DNA from: Sphingomonas sp. CBMAI 2297
GTDB taxonomy: Bacteria > Pseudomonadota > Alphaproteobacteria > Sphingomonadales > Sphingomonadaceae
Direction: 5' to 3'
DNA: 64,000 bases
NCBI RefSeq assembly: GCF_029870595.1
Contig: NZ_JAPDIR010000006.1
Span: forward strand, 157,362-221,361
In this document: piece after piece, positions 52,153-60,300 of the stretch
How positions within the stretch are numbered: position 1 is the first letter of the stretch
Layout: every line of letters starts with the position of its first letter
Program-made: the position numbers and the translations under genes
The notes under the pieces: model-generated
What the model was told of the DNA's origin: nothing
What the model saw: the letters and a program-made list of their open reading frames with translations, nothing else
Databases searched by the model: none

Positions 52153-52497
52153 TCAGCGGCCTCCCGAAACGATGGTGCGGGCAAGCTCCATCTGGCGGCC
52201 GAGGATCGAGAGCAGCGCGCCATAGCGCATCGCCGTCTGCGAGGCATTGGCGATCTCCAGGTCGAGCCGCATCTCGCTGGCGATGCGCGGCGTCGGCACG
52301 AGCTCCACCTTGGGCTCGACGCCCGCGATCGCGCCGCCGCCCTGCGTCGCCGCGCTGCGCAGGCTGTCCTCGAAAGTGACGCGGATCGGCCGGTAGTTGG
52401 GCGAGTTCGCGTTGGCGATGTTCTGCGCCGTCGCCTGGTAGCGCGCGGTAAGCCCGTCGAGCGCCTTGGCGATCAGCGCCGTCGAAATACTCTCCAT
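52153..52497 (-). CDS. flgB: Flagellar basal-body rod protein FlgB
   Basis: The 114-residue protein has MESISTALIAKALDGLTARY, QATAQNIANANSPNYRPIRV and a C-terminal helical axial segment. ATG at 52497 with a GGGGGGG stretch just upstream is preferred to an upstream in-frame GTG. It is the proximal rod subunit paired with FlgC. Confidence 0.94.
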   Translation of the reverse strand: MESISTALIAKALDGLTARYQATAQNIANANSPNYRPIRVTFEDSLRSAATQGGGAIAGVEPKVELVPTPRIASEMRLDLEIANASQTAMRYGALLSILGRQMELARTIVSGGR

Positions 52498-52516
52498 GTC
52501 CCCCCCCTTTTTCACG

Positions 52517-53647
52517 CTACTGAACGATGATCTCCGCGTGCAGCGCGCCCGCGGTCTTGATTGCCTGGAGGATGCTGATCATGCGCCGCGTATCGACATG
52601 CGCGCGCGACAACGCCTGGACGAGATCGGCGACCGAAGTGTTGGGAAAGCGGAACGACTGGTCTCCCACCCCTTGCGCCACCTCGAGCTTGGTGTTGGTG
52701 ACGATCAGGCTGCTGACGTCGCTGGCGAAGCCGCCATAGAAGCCGCCGGGCTGCGACGCGCTGCGCTCGCCGGTCACCGTCACCTTGATGTCGCCCTGCG
52801 CGATCGCGACGCTCGAGATCATCACGTCGCCGCCGGCCACCACCGTGCCGGTGCGCTCGTTGATCACGATGCGCGGCGCGACGTCGGGCTCGACCCGGAC
52901 ATTCTCGAGCTGCGCCACGAAGCCGGTCACTTCCGTCGGCGCGCCGGCGAAGCGGATGCGGACCTCGTCGGCATTCTTCGCGAGCGCGGTGCCATGGCCG
53001 AAGCGCGCGTTGATCTGCTCGGCGATGCGCTGCGAGGTCGAGAAGCTCGGGCTGGCGAGCAGGAACCCGATCTCGTTGCCGCCGCGCAGCACCGCGGACT
53101 CCACCGGCGCCTCGATCGTGCCGCCGCCCTGGAGCACCGCGGTGGTCGGATAGTTGCGCTGCTGCTGGTTGAGATCGGCGTCGAACCGATAGCCCCCCAC
53201 CAGCAGCGGCCCCTGCGCCAGCGCATAGGTGCGCTGGTCCGGCCCGAGCAGCGGCGTCATGATCAGCGTGCCGCCCGCCAGGCTGCGCGCATCGCCGATC
53301 GAGGATACGGTGACGTCGATCCGGTCGCCGACATTGGCCGAGGGCGGCAGCACCGCGGTGACCATCACCACCGCGACGTTGCGGCTGCTGAGCTGGTCCT
53401 CGGTCACGCTGGTGCCCAGGCGGCTCAGCACGTTGCGCAGCGCCTGGCGCGTCACGGCGCTGCGGCGCGTGTCGCCCGATCCCGCAAGGCCGGTGACCAG
53501 GCCATAGCCCACCAGCGCATTCTCGCGCCAGCCGTCGAACCGGCCCAGGCTCTTGAGCGGCACCGACTGGGCCATGGCGGGCGCGGCCGGCACCGCCAGG
53601 GCCAGTATCAGGGCCGCCGCCGCGCGGAGGGTTCCGACGCCGCGCAT
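52517..53647 (-). CDS. flgI: Flagellar P-ring protein FlgI
   Basis: The 376-residue periplasmic protein has a signal peptide (ALILALAVPAAPAMA) and the FlgI blocks ENALVGYGLVTGLAGSGDTR, SSRNVAVVMVTAVLPPSANV, GDRIDVTVSSIGDARSLAGG, TLIMTPLLGPDQRTYALAQG and VVAGGDVMISSVAIAQGDI. Length is normal. Its start overlaps the flgH stop (TGATG). Confidence 0.96.
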   Translation of the reverse strand: MRGVGTLRAAAALILALAVPAAPAMAQSVPLKSLGRFDGWRENALVGYGLVTGLAGSGDTRRSAVTRQALRNVLSRLGTSVTEDQLSSRNVAVVMVTAVLPPSANVGDRIDVTVSSIGDARSLAGGTLIMTPLLGPDQRTYALAQGPLLVGGYRFDADLNQQQRNYPTTAVLQGGGTIEAPVESAVLRGGNEIGFLLASPSFSTSQRIAEQINARFGHGTALAKNADEVRIRFAGAPTEVTGFVAQLENVRVEPDVAPRIVINERTGTVVAGGDVMISSVAIAQGDIKVTVTGERSASQPGGFYGGFASDVSSLIVTNTKLEVAQGVGDQSFRFPNTSVADLVQALSRAHVDTRRMISILQAIKTAGALHAEIIVQ

Positions 53648-54225
53648 CAGCCCAGCCCCAGCAGCGAGAAGATGCGGTTGAGCAGCCCCGGCCTGGCGCT
53701 GCGCGAGACGAAGCCCTTGCCGTCATAATTGATCTGGGCATCGGCGATCCGGCTCGACAGCACGCTGTTGTCGCTGCGGATGTCCTCGGGCCGGATGCGC
53801 CCGCGCACGGCGATCAGCGTCTTCTCGCCGTTCACATGGAGGCGCTGCTCGCCGACGATGCGATAATCGCCATTGGGCAGCACCTGCTCGATCGTGACGC
53901 TGAGCTGCGCGACCAGCCGCTCGCTGCGCCGCACCTCGCCGCGCCCGGTATAGCCGCCGCCGAAGGAGAGCTGGCCGCTCTCGTTGATCGAGCCCGCATT
54001 GAGCCCGCCCGACACGTCGGTGCTCTTGCGCGTCGCATTCTGCGTGGTGTTCGAAGCCTCGGCCGCCTGCTGGACGACCACCGTGATCGCGTCGCCCACG
54101 CCGCTGGCGCGGCGGTCCGCGGCCATGGAGGACCAGTTCCCGCCCTTGTAGAGATCCTGGGCGGATGCCGGTGCCGCGAGCAGCAGCGCCGCGGCGCCGG
54201 CGGCGGTTGCCAGCCCGGGGCTCAT
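53647..54225 (-). CDS. flgH: Flagellar L-ring protein FlgH lacking a lipobox cysteine
   Basis: The 192-residue protein matches FlgH (LYKGGNWSSMAADRRASGVG, DAITVVVQQAAEASNTTQNA, GYTGRGEVRRSERLVAQLSV, VLPNGDYRIVGEQRLHVNGE, RPEDIRSDNSVLSSRIADAQ). Typical FlgH is a lipoprotein with an N-terminal L-x-G-C. Here the signal region ALLLAAPASAQD has no Cys at all and looks like a signal peptidase I site. It is also ~40 residues shorter than E. coli FlgH. Confidence 0.93.
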   Translation of the reverse strand: MSPGLATAAGAAALLLAAPASAQDLYKGGNWSSMAADRRASGVGDAITVVVQQAAEASNTTQNATRKSTDVSGGLNAGSINESGQLSFGGGYTGRGEVRRSERLVAQLSVTIEQVLPNGDYRIVGEQRLHVNGEKTLIAVRGRIRPEDIRSDNSVLSSRIADAQINYDGKGFVSRSARPGLLNRIFSLLGLG

Positions 54226-54917
54226 CGCCCGCCCTCCCCGCCGGCCAGCGCGAGCGGCGCGGCGAAGACCTTGCCCTGGGCATCGCGCACGAACAGGCGC
54301 CCGCCCGAACGGCCGGACTGCATCGTGGTCACCGCGCGCTCGACCGTCACCGGGCCGGCCGCCGAGCGCAGCGTGAGCGGGGTTCCCTTGCCGATCGCGT
54401 CCCGCGGAAGCGCCGCCAGCCGCCCGAGATAGGCGCCCGCCGGCAGCGCGGCGCGCGCCACCGCCAGCCCGCCCCGATCGTAGCGCAGCGCCGCCGGCCG
54501 CGCGTCACGGCATGCGGTCGCGATCACGTCTCCCGCCGTGACGGCGGCGCCCGCCGGAATCGCGGCGGCGGCGGCGAAGCAGCCGCCATGGCTGCGCGCC
54601 GGCGCGGCCGCGAACGCGGCGCGGATCCGGACCGTCTCTCCCGCCGGGGCCGCCACGCGCAGCCCGGGCACCCGGCGGCGCACCAGCGCGGCGAGATCGC
54701 GCGCCGGCAGGACGAGCGCCGACGCGCCGCGCGGCAGCCGGGCGACCACCAGGTCGGCGATGCGCGCCGGCAGCGCCCCGTCGCGCGCCGCGACCAGATC
54801 GCCGACGCGCAGCTGCGCCGAGCGCACCTCGACCACCGGCCTGAGCGCGACATCCGTGCCGCCGCCCCCGGCCGCGGCGGCGACGAGCGCCACCCCCATG
54901 ACGATCCCCCCCGCCAT
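54222..54917 (-). CDS. flgA: Flagellar P-ring assembly chaperone FlgA
   Basis: The 231-residue protein has an N-terminal signal-like helix (GGIVMGVALVAAAAG) and a C-terminal SAF/FlgA region: AAIPAGAAVTAGDVIATACR, LPAGAYLGRLAALPRDAIGK and GTPLTLRSAAGPVTVERAVT, followed by a C-terminal VRDAQGKVFAA. ATG at 54917 is five bases after the flgG stop; an earlier in-frame start would overlap flgG. FlgA helps P-ring assembly in the periplasm. Confidence 0.9.
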   Translation of the reverse strand: MAGGIVMGVALVAAAAGGGGTDVALRPVVEVRSAQLRVGDLVAARDGALPARIADLVVARLPRGASALVLPARDLAALVRRRVPGLRVAAPAGETVRIRAAFAAAPARSHGGCFAAAAAIPAGAAVTAGDVIATACRDARPAALRYDRGGLAVARAALPAGAYLGRLAALPRDAIGKGTPLTLRSAAGPVTVERAVTTMQSGRSGGRLFVRDAQGKVFAAPLALAGGEGGR

Positions 54918-54921
54918 GGTG

Positions 54922-55692
54922 CTAGCGCCGAAGGCCGTTCGCGATGCCCATGAGCTGATCGGCGGCCTGGACGATCTGGGCATTGGCGGCATAGGCGCGC
55001 TGGACGAGCATGAGCCGCACCATCTCGTCGGTCAGCGCGACGTTCGACTGCTCGATCGAACCCTGGACAAGCATCCCCGTGCCGTCTTCCCCGGGCACCG
55101 CTTCGCTGAGCGCGCCGGCGTCGTCGACCCGGTAGAGCCCCCCATCGAGCCGCGAGACCGCCGACGGATCGTTGACGCGGACGAGCTGGATCTGCCCGAG
55201 CTCGACCGGATCGGCGCTGTCCGGCACCCGCGCGCGCACCACGCCGTCCTTGCCGATCTCGATCGCGCTGGCGTCGCCCGGCACCGTGATCGCGGCGCGC
55301 AGCGCGATGCCGTGGCTGCTCGCCAGCTGGCCGTCGTCATTCACCTTGAGCGCGCCGCCGCGCCACAACAGCGTCTGGCCGCCCGGCCCCATCAGCTCGA
55401 TGAAGCCCTGGCCGTCGATCGCCACGTCGAGCTGCTGGCCGGTCCGCTCCAGCTGGCCCTGCTCGTTCAGCATGAACTGGGTATCGAGCATCACCCCCGC
55501 GACTTCCACGGGAAGCGGGCGCAGGTCGGGCGTCGCCACGTCCTGCGGGCGGCTGGCGACCACGTCCGAGAAACGCAGCTGGGCGCGCTTGAACGCCGGG
55601 GTGTTCACATTGGCGATGTTGTTGGCGATGCCGTCCAGCGCGCGCTGCTGCGTCTGGAGGCCCACCGCTCCCACATAGAAGGCGTCGCTCAT
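54922..55692 (-). CDS. flgG: Flagellar distal rod protein FlgG-type (FlgF/FlgG family)
   Basis: The 256-residue axial protein starts SDAFYVGAVGLQTQQRALDG followed by IANNIANVNTPAFKRAQLRF, has VAIDGQGFIELMGPGGQTLL, and ends QGSIEQSNVALTDEMVRLML then VQRAYAANAQIVQAADQLMG. It follows a second family member with a four-base overlap. Gene order suggests this is FlgG and the upstream one FlgF, but the two could be swapped. Confidence 0.88.
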   Translation of the reverse strand: MSDAFYVGAVGLQTQQRALDGIANNIANVNTPAFKRAQLRFSDVVASRPQDVATPDLRPLPVEVAGVMLDTQFMLNEQGQLERTGQQLDVAIDGQGFIELMGPGGQTLLWRGGALKVNDDGQLASSHGIALRAAITVPGDASAIEIGKDGVVRARVPDSADPVELGQIQLVRVNDPSAVSRLDGGLYRVDDAGALSEAVPGEDGTGMLVQGSIEQSNVALTDEMVRLMLVQRAYAANAQIVQAADQLMGIANGLRR

Positions 55693-56396
55693 CGCGTCTG
55701 GCCCAGGCTGGAGATCGCGCGGCCGATCAGATCGTCATAGACCTGCACCAGGCGGGCGCCGCCTTCCGACTGGCGCAGCGCGGTCATCATCGCGACCATC
55801 TCGTCGCCCATCTCGACATTCGAGCTTTCGACCATGCCCTGGCGGATCACCGGCCCGCCGACAATGTCCATCGCCCCCGCCCCGGCCGAGAAATAGGATT
55901 CGCCCACCGGCGTCAGCGCCTGCGGATCCTCGGCGGCGAACAGCTCGATCCGCGCGACCGGGCGACCGCCCTCGATCACCGTGCCGTCCTGCTGGACAGT
56001 GGCGGCCTGGCCATCGAGCATCAGGTCCCCGCCACCCTGCTGCTGCAGCACATAGCCCTGCGGCGAGACCAGCGTGCCGTCCGCCGCGAGCTTGAACTGG
56101 CCCTGGCGCGAATAGACCAGGCGATCGCCGGCGCGGAGCTGGAAGAACCCGTCGCCGCTGATCGCGAGATCGAACGGATTGCGGGTCTCGGTGAGCTTGC
56201 CCTGCGCGAAGTTGCGGCGGACCGCGACCTCGGGAAGCGGCCGAAGGTCGCTCGGCGAAGCCTGGAGAAGCTGCGAGAACCCTATCTGCCGCTTGAAGCC
56301 CGGCGTCGAAACATTGGCGACATTGTGCGCCGCCACTTCAAGCTTTCTTTCAGACGCACTAAGAATAGCCGTCGCCGCATCGACGAGACCCGACAT
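55689..56396 (-). CDS. flgF: Flagellar rod protein FlgF-type (FlgF/FlgG family)
   Basis: The 235-residue axial protein starts SGLVDAATAILSASERKLEV followed by AAHNVANVSTPGFKRQIGFS, has LAISGDGFFQLRAGDRLVYS, and ends QGMVESSNVEMGDEMVAMMT then ALRQSEGGARLVQVYDDLIG. It is the first gene of the 24-gene minus-strand flagellar operon. A GGGGGGCGG stretch precedes the ATG, and a perfect palindrome lies 16-34 bp upstream of the start. Confidence 0.88.
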   Translation of the reverse strand: MSGLVDAATAILSASERKLEVAAHNVANVSTPGFKRQIGFSQLLQASPSDLRPLPEVAVRRNFAQGKLTETRNPFDLAISGDGFFQLRAGDRLVYSRQGQFKLAADGTLVSPQGYVLQQQGGGDLMLDGQAATVQQDGTVIEGGRPVARIELFAAEDPQALTPVGESYFSAGAGAMDIVGGPVIRQGMVESSNVEMGDEMVAMMTALRQSEGGARLVQVYDDLIGRAISSLGQTR

Positions 56397-56747
56397 ACCG
56401 CCCCCCGGTTACTGTCTCGATATGAGACAGATCCGGACTTTCTCCGTCAAGTGGCGGCATGAAAGAAATATTTCAGTATGTTGCATCCACGGCACAACCA
56501 CGGAAATAGCACGATTCGCGACAAATTGGCAGCAACGCCGCCATTCTTCTTCGCCAATCCACAATAGACCGAATCGACTTACATCCATTCCGGTCTATTT
56601 TCTTTGAAACCGGCGCCGGGCACCTGCTCCAGGCCATGCCGGCGACCTCGCGCACGCCATCGTGCCCGGCATCGGTACTGCCGGACGCCCCGTCGCGCGG
56701 GCCATTCATGTCGCTTGCGGCGGGGCCGGCCCCGCCTGCGCGAAGGG
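56397..56747. other. Intergenic region between the flagellar operon and the RHS immunity gene
   Basis: The 351-bp stretch has no convincing gene and is AT-richer than its flanks. It holds the palindrome at 56412-56430 next to flgF. A second inverted repeat, AATAGACCG (56563-56571) with CGGTCTATT (56591-56599), may be a terminator for the toxin/immunity operon; its T-rich side is on the plus strand, so that is uncertain. Confidence 0.5.
56412..56430. promoter_or_regulatory. Perfect palindrome upstream of the flgF operon
   Basis: CTGTCTC (56412-56418) and GAGACAG (56424-56430) form a perfect 7-bp inverted repeat around GATAT. It sits 16 bp before the first gene of the large flagellar operon, the expected position for an operator or the 5' end of the transcript. 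TTGACG at 56450-56455 (minus strand) is a possible -35 element just beyond it. Confidence 0.5.
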
Positions 56748-57365
56748 TCAGTCGGGGATGCGCACGCCCGAGATGCGCGCGCCGGCCGGCAGGCCGCGCG
56801 CCTGGCGAATGAGATCCACGCTCACCGACCAATAGACTTCCATGTCGATCAGCTCGAGATTGGCGGTCGTATCCTGTCCGCCGAGGAACAGCGGGCGGAC
56901 ATAGCCGACGCACTGGTTCGCCCGCGGTGCCGGCTTGCCGCTCCCGCGCCAATTCTCGAAGAACTCGTCGGCCAGCGCGGCATCCGGCGCATCGACCAGT
57001 TCCTCGTCATGGAAGGTGAGGATGTTGCACGGGATCTCGAGCGCCGAGGCCGTGCCCGGCTCGAACATCATCACGCCGTCGCGGCCCTGGATGCTCGACT
57101 TGCTGGTGGTCGCGAAGATCCGCCCCAGCCAGTCGCTTCCGAACACCGTCAGGGTGCCGGCGAAATCGGGAAAGCCTTCCTCGACCATCGCATTGTAGCT
57201 GGGCAGCTGGATGGGATCGAACACCCGGTAGATGCCGCCGTTGAACGAGACGCCGCCGAACCGCTCGAACAGTTCGGCAAGCGCATCGTCGCTCGGGCGG
57301 ACCGGCAGCGGAACCGGAGGCCGATCGAAATCCGGAGAGAATGTTTCGGTGAAATCCTCGAACAC
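56748..57365 (-). CDS. Tdi1/GAD-like immunity protein for the RHS toxin
   Basis: The 205-residue protein has a GAD-like N-terminal half (ELFERFGGVSFNGGIYRVFD, PIQLPSYNAMVEEGFPDFAG) and a T6SS-Tdi1/DUF1851-type C-terminal half (SIQGRDGVMMFEPGTASALE, ILTFHDEELVDAPDAALADE, FFENW). Members protect against DNase toxins such as Agrobacterium Tde1. Start is GTG at 57365 with GAGGTAG upstream, 16 bp after the RHS stop, the standard toxin-immunity arrangement. Confidence 0.82.
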   Translation of the reverse strand: MFEDFTETFSPDFDRPPVPLPVRPSDDALAELFERFGGVSFNGGIYRVFDPIQLPSYNAMVEEGFPDFAGTLTVFGSDWLGRIFATTSKSSIQGRDGVMMFEPGTASALEIPCNILTFHDEELVDAPDAALADEFFENWRGSGKPAPRANQCVGYVRPLFLGGQDTTANLELIDMEVYWSVSVDLIRQARGLPAGARISGVRIPD

Positions 57366-57381
57366 CTGCTACCTCACAATC

Positions 57382-60300
57382 CTAATGCACGATCCTGATT
57401 CCGGAAACCTTCGTACCGGATGGGACTCCGCGCAATTGCCGGCCGATCTGCGCCCCGAGGCTCCTGTTCACGCTCAGGTCCAGCGGTCGCATGTTCGATA
57501 TAATATCGGCGCCTCCCAGCTGTAAATCGATGATATGGTCCACATCCGCGCCAGCGGGAATGGCATTGCCGGCCTGGCGGTAGCGCGATGCCGCCGAAGT
57601 GCCGCTGCGCACCGAAGGCGTCACGCGCAGCTCCGCCCCGTTGAGGGCATTCACCTTTTCGAGCGCGGCGGCGCGCTGCTCGGCATTCCATCCCTTCTTC
57701 ATCTTGACGGTCAGCTCGATGGCTTCCTCGGCCTTGGCCACCGCGCGCGCGGCCTCGGCACCGCGCACGCCCATCGCGGCCGCCCGGGTGCCGCGGATCG
57801 CCGTGGTCACCAGGTTCGAGCTGCCGAGCGTCGCGACGGTCAGGCCGACCTCGCCCACGGCGAGCAGGCCCCAGCCCGCGGCGGCCCAGTAATTGCCCGA
57901 CTGATAGGCCTCCCAGGCGGACTTGCCGCTGCCATAGCCGGGAACGATGACCTGCGCGGCGACGTCCGCCACCTGACCGACGGTGATCCCGTCGCCATTG
58001 CCGGCCTGCCCGCCCTGGCCGGCGGGCGTGGTGAGCGGCGAGATCTGCGGCACGATGTCGGCGCCGACGCTGAGCTTGATGCCCAGCCCCGGGATCTCGA
58101 CCGTGCCGCCGGTGTAGACATAGGTGTCCCCGCCGTTCGACATGAAGCGCGTCGCGCCGCCGCTATGCTCGAACGCCGCCCAGAAGCTGGTGACGCCGGC
58201 CGCGTTTCCGGTGAAGTCGATGTTGATGCCGGGCGTGTTGGCGACCGCGACGCCGTCCTTCGCCAGCCAGGCCGGCAGGCTCGTCTTGATATACTGGTGA
58301 TGATCGTCGTCATTGACGATCGGCACGTCCGGACCGGCGCGCAGCTTCGGCTTGCCGTCGTCGGGCACCGCCTCGCCCCGCCGCGCCGCTTCGCCCCGCT
58401 CGCGCATGGCCGCCAGGTCGCCGCGGACCACCAGGCCATTGTCGGTCAGGTCGAAGGTGATGCCATATTGCTTATAGGCCTCGAGGTCCTGCGGCGTTCG
58501 GTTGGCGAGCCATTCCGCCCCCGCGGTGCGAACCGCGTTGACGGGCTTGGGCTGCTCGGGCGCCTTCATCGTGGCGCCGCGCAGCATCAGGTCGCTGAGC
58601 GCCTGTCCGATGACATCGGGTATCCCGGCGACGAGATTGTCGCCGAAGCTCGTCCCCTCGATCGCGCTGCGGGTCGCCGCGCTCGCCACCATGCCGGCGG
58701 CGCTCTGGCCGAGATGGGCGAAGTGGTTGCCGATGCTGGTGTCGCCGATGGTCGTCACCGCGCCGCCGGCATTCTTGATGTCGGTGAACGATTTGGCGCC
58801 GAACAGCTTGCCGGCTTCGAAGCTGGCCATCGCGCCGACCCCGGCCGCGGCCACCCCGGCCCAGCTGAACTTGTCCTGCAGTCCAGTGACGACGCCGATG
58901 CCCTGGCTGACAAGGCTGCTCGCCGCCGAGGTGACGCCGGCGCGGATCACGCCGCTCTTGATACCGTCGAAGATCCCGCTGCCACCGATGCCGGCGCTGA
59001 CGCCGCCGCCGATCGCGGCAAGGCCCACGGCCTTCCAGCTGAACTTCTCCTGGATGCCGGTGGCGACGCCGATGCCCTGGCTGACGATCGAGCCGACCGC
59101 CGCCGCGCCGGCGCCGATCGCGATGGCGCCGCCCAGGCCGATGCCCGCCGTGGTGGCGAGCGTCCCGCCGAGCACCGCGGAGATGCCGGCGCCGATCGAC
59201 GAGATCGAGGGAGCCAGCGCGGCCGCCGCGGCACCGGCCGTCACCACGGTGACTGCAATCGCGACTACCGCGAGCAGCACCATGCCGATCACGCCGCACT
59301 TGTTCTTCTTGCCGCCCGCCTGGGGCTGCGGCGTCGACGGCGTGACGTCGCCGATCGCCTCGCCCGGATTGTACGGCTTGAAGCCGGTCGCGTTGTAGCT
59401 GCTCTTGATGACTCCGCTCGGCAGGGTCAGCGTGCGGCCCTCGGCCAGCGCGGTCGCGCCGCTGATGCCATTGGCGTCGGCGATGCGATACCACAGGCTG
59501 GAATCGCCCCACATCGCCAGCGCGATGCCCTGCAGCGTGTCGCCGGCACGGACGGTATAGCTGCCGGCCGCCGATCCCTGGCCGTAGCTGTTGATCGGAT
59601 CGTAGCTGTTGGCGAAATCGGCGTAGGAAGTGCCGTAGCTCGAACCGTTGCGGAAGGCCCCCGGCGTGGTGGGCGAGACGGTCTGCCGTTCGCCGATCGA
59701 CTGCACGGTCGATACGTCGCTGGTGCCGTTGTTGCCGACATAGCCGAGCTGGCGGCCGTTGAAGCGGTACCATATCTCGTGCGGATCGCCGTTCGACCAG
59801 TTATAGTCCTGCTCGTCGCGGCGGATGATCTGCCCGTCGCCATTGAGCTTGAAGTTGACGTTGCGGGCGCGCGCGTCGCCGACATAGAGCGAAGTCAGCT
59901 GCCCGAGGCCGTTATAGTAGAAGGTCGTGTAATAGGTGGTCGACTGGCCAGTGTTCGGCTTGTGCGCGATCTGCGACTGCACCGCCCCGTCCCACCAGGC
60001 GAAGCTGTTGGTGGTCAGCGTGTCGGGTGCGTTGGCATTGTTGTTGTCGCGATAGTTTATCGTCGAGACGCTGATCGCCGCGCCGAGCGCATAGTTCGTG
60101 CCATAGCCATAGTCGTAATAGGTGTACGACTGATAGGTGTGGCCGTCATACTTCTTGGTCGAGCTGTTCTCGTAGGTGATCTGGCCCTTGTTGTTGTAGC
60201 TCGCATAGCGGCTATAGGCGATGGTCGAGCCGTTCGCCTCATAGTCGGTCTGCGAGGTCTGGTGCCCCATCAGGTCATAGTAGAAGCGTGAGCGCAGCGT

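Noticed and set aside
56412..56430. Palindrome before flgF as a LuxR-type (lux) box
   Set aside because: The CTG...CAG spacing is 13 bp, not the usual ~10, and no luxR/luxI genes are nearby.
57535..60291. 918-codon open frame opposite the RHS gene
   Set aside because: It mirrors the RHS frame, with a low-complexity Arg/Ala/Asp composition and no recognisable domain.
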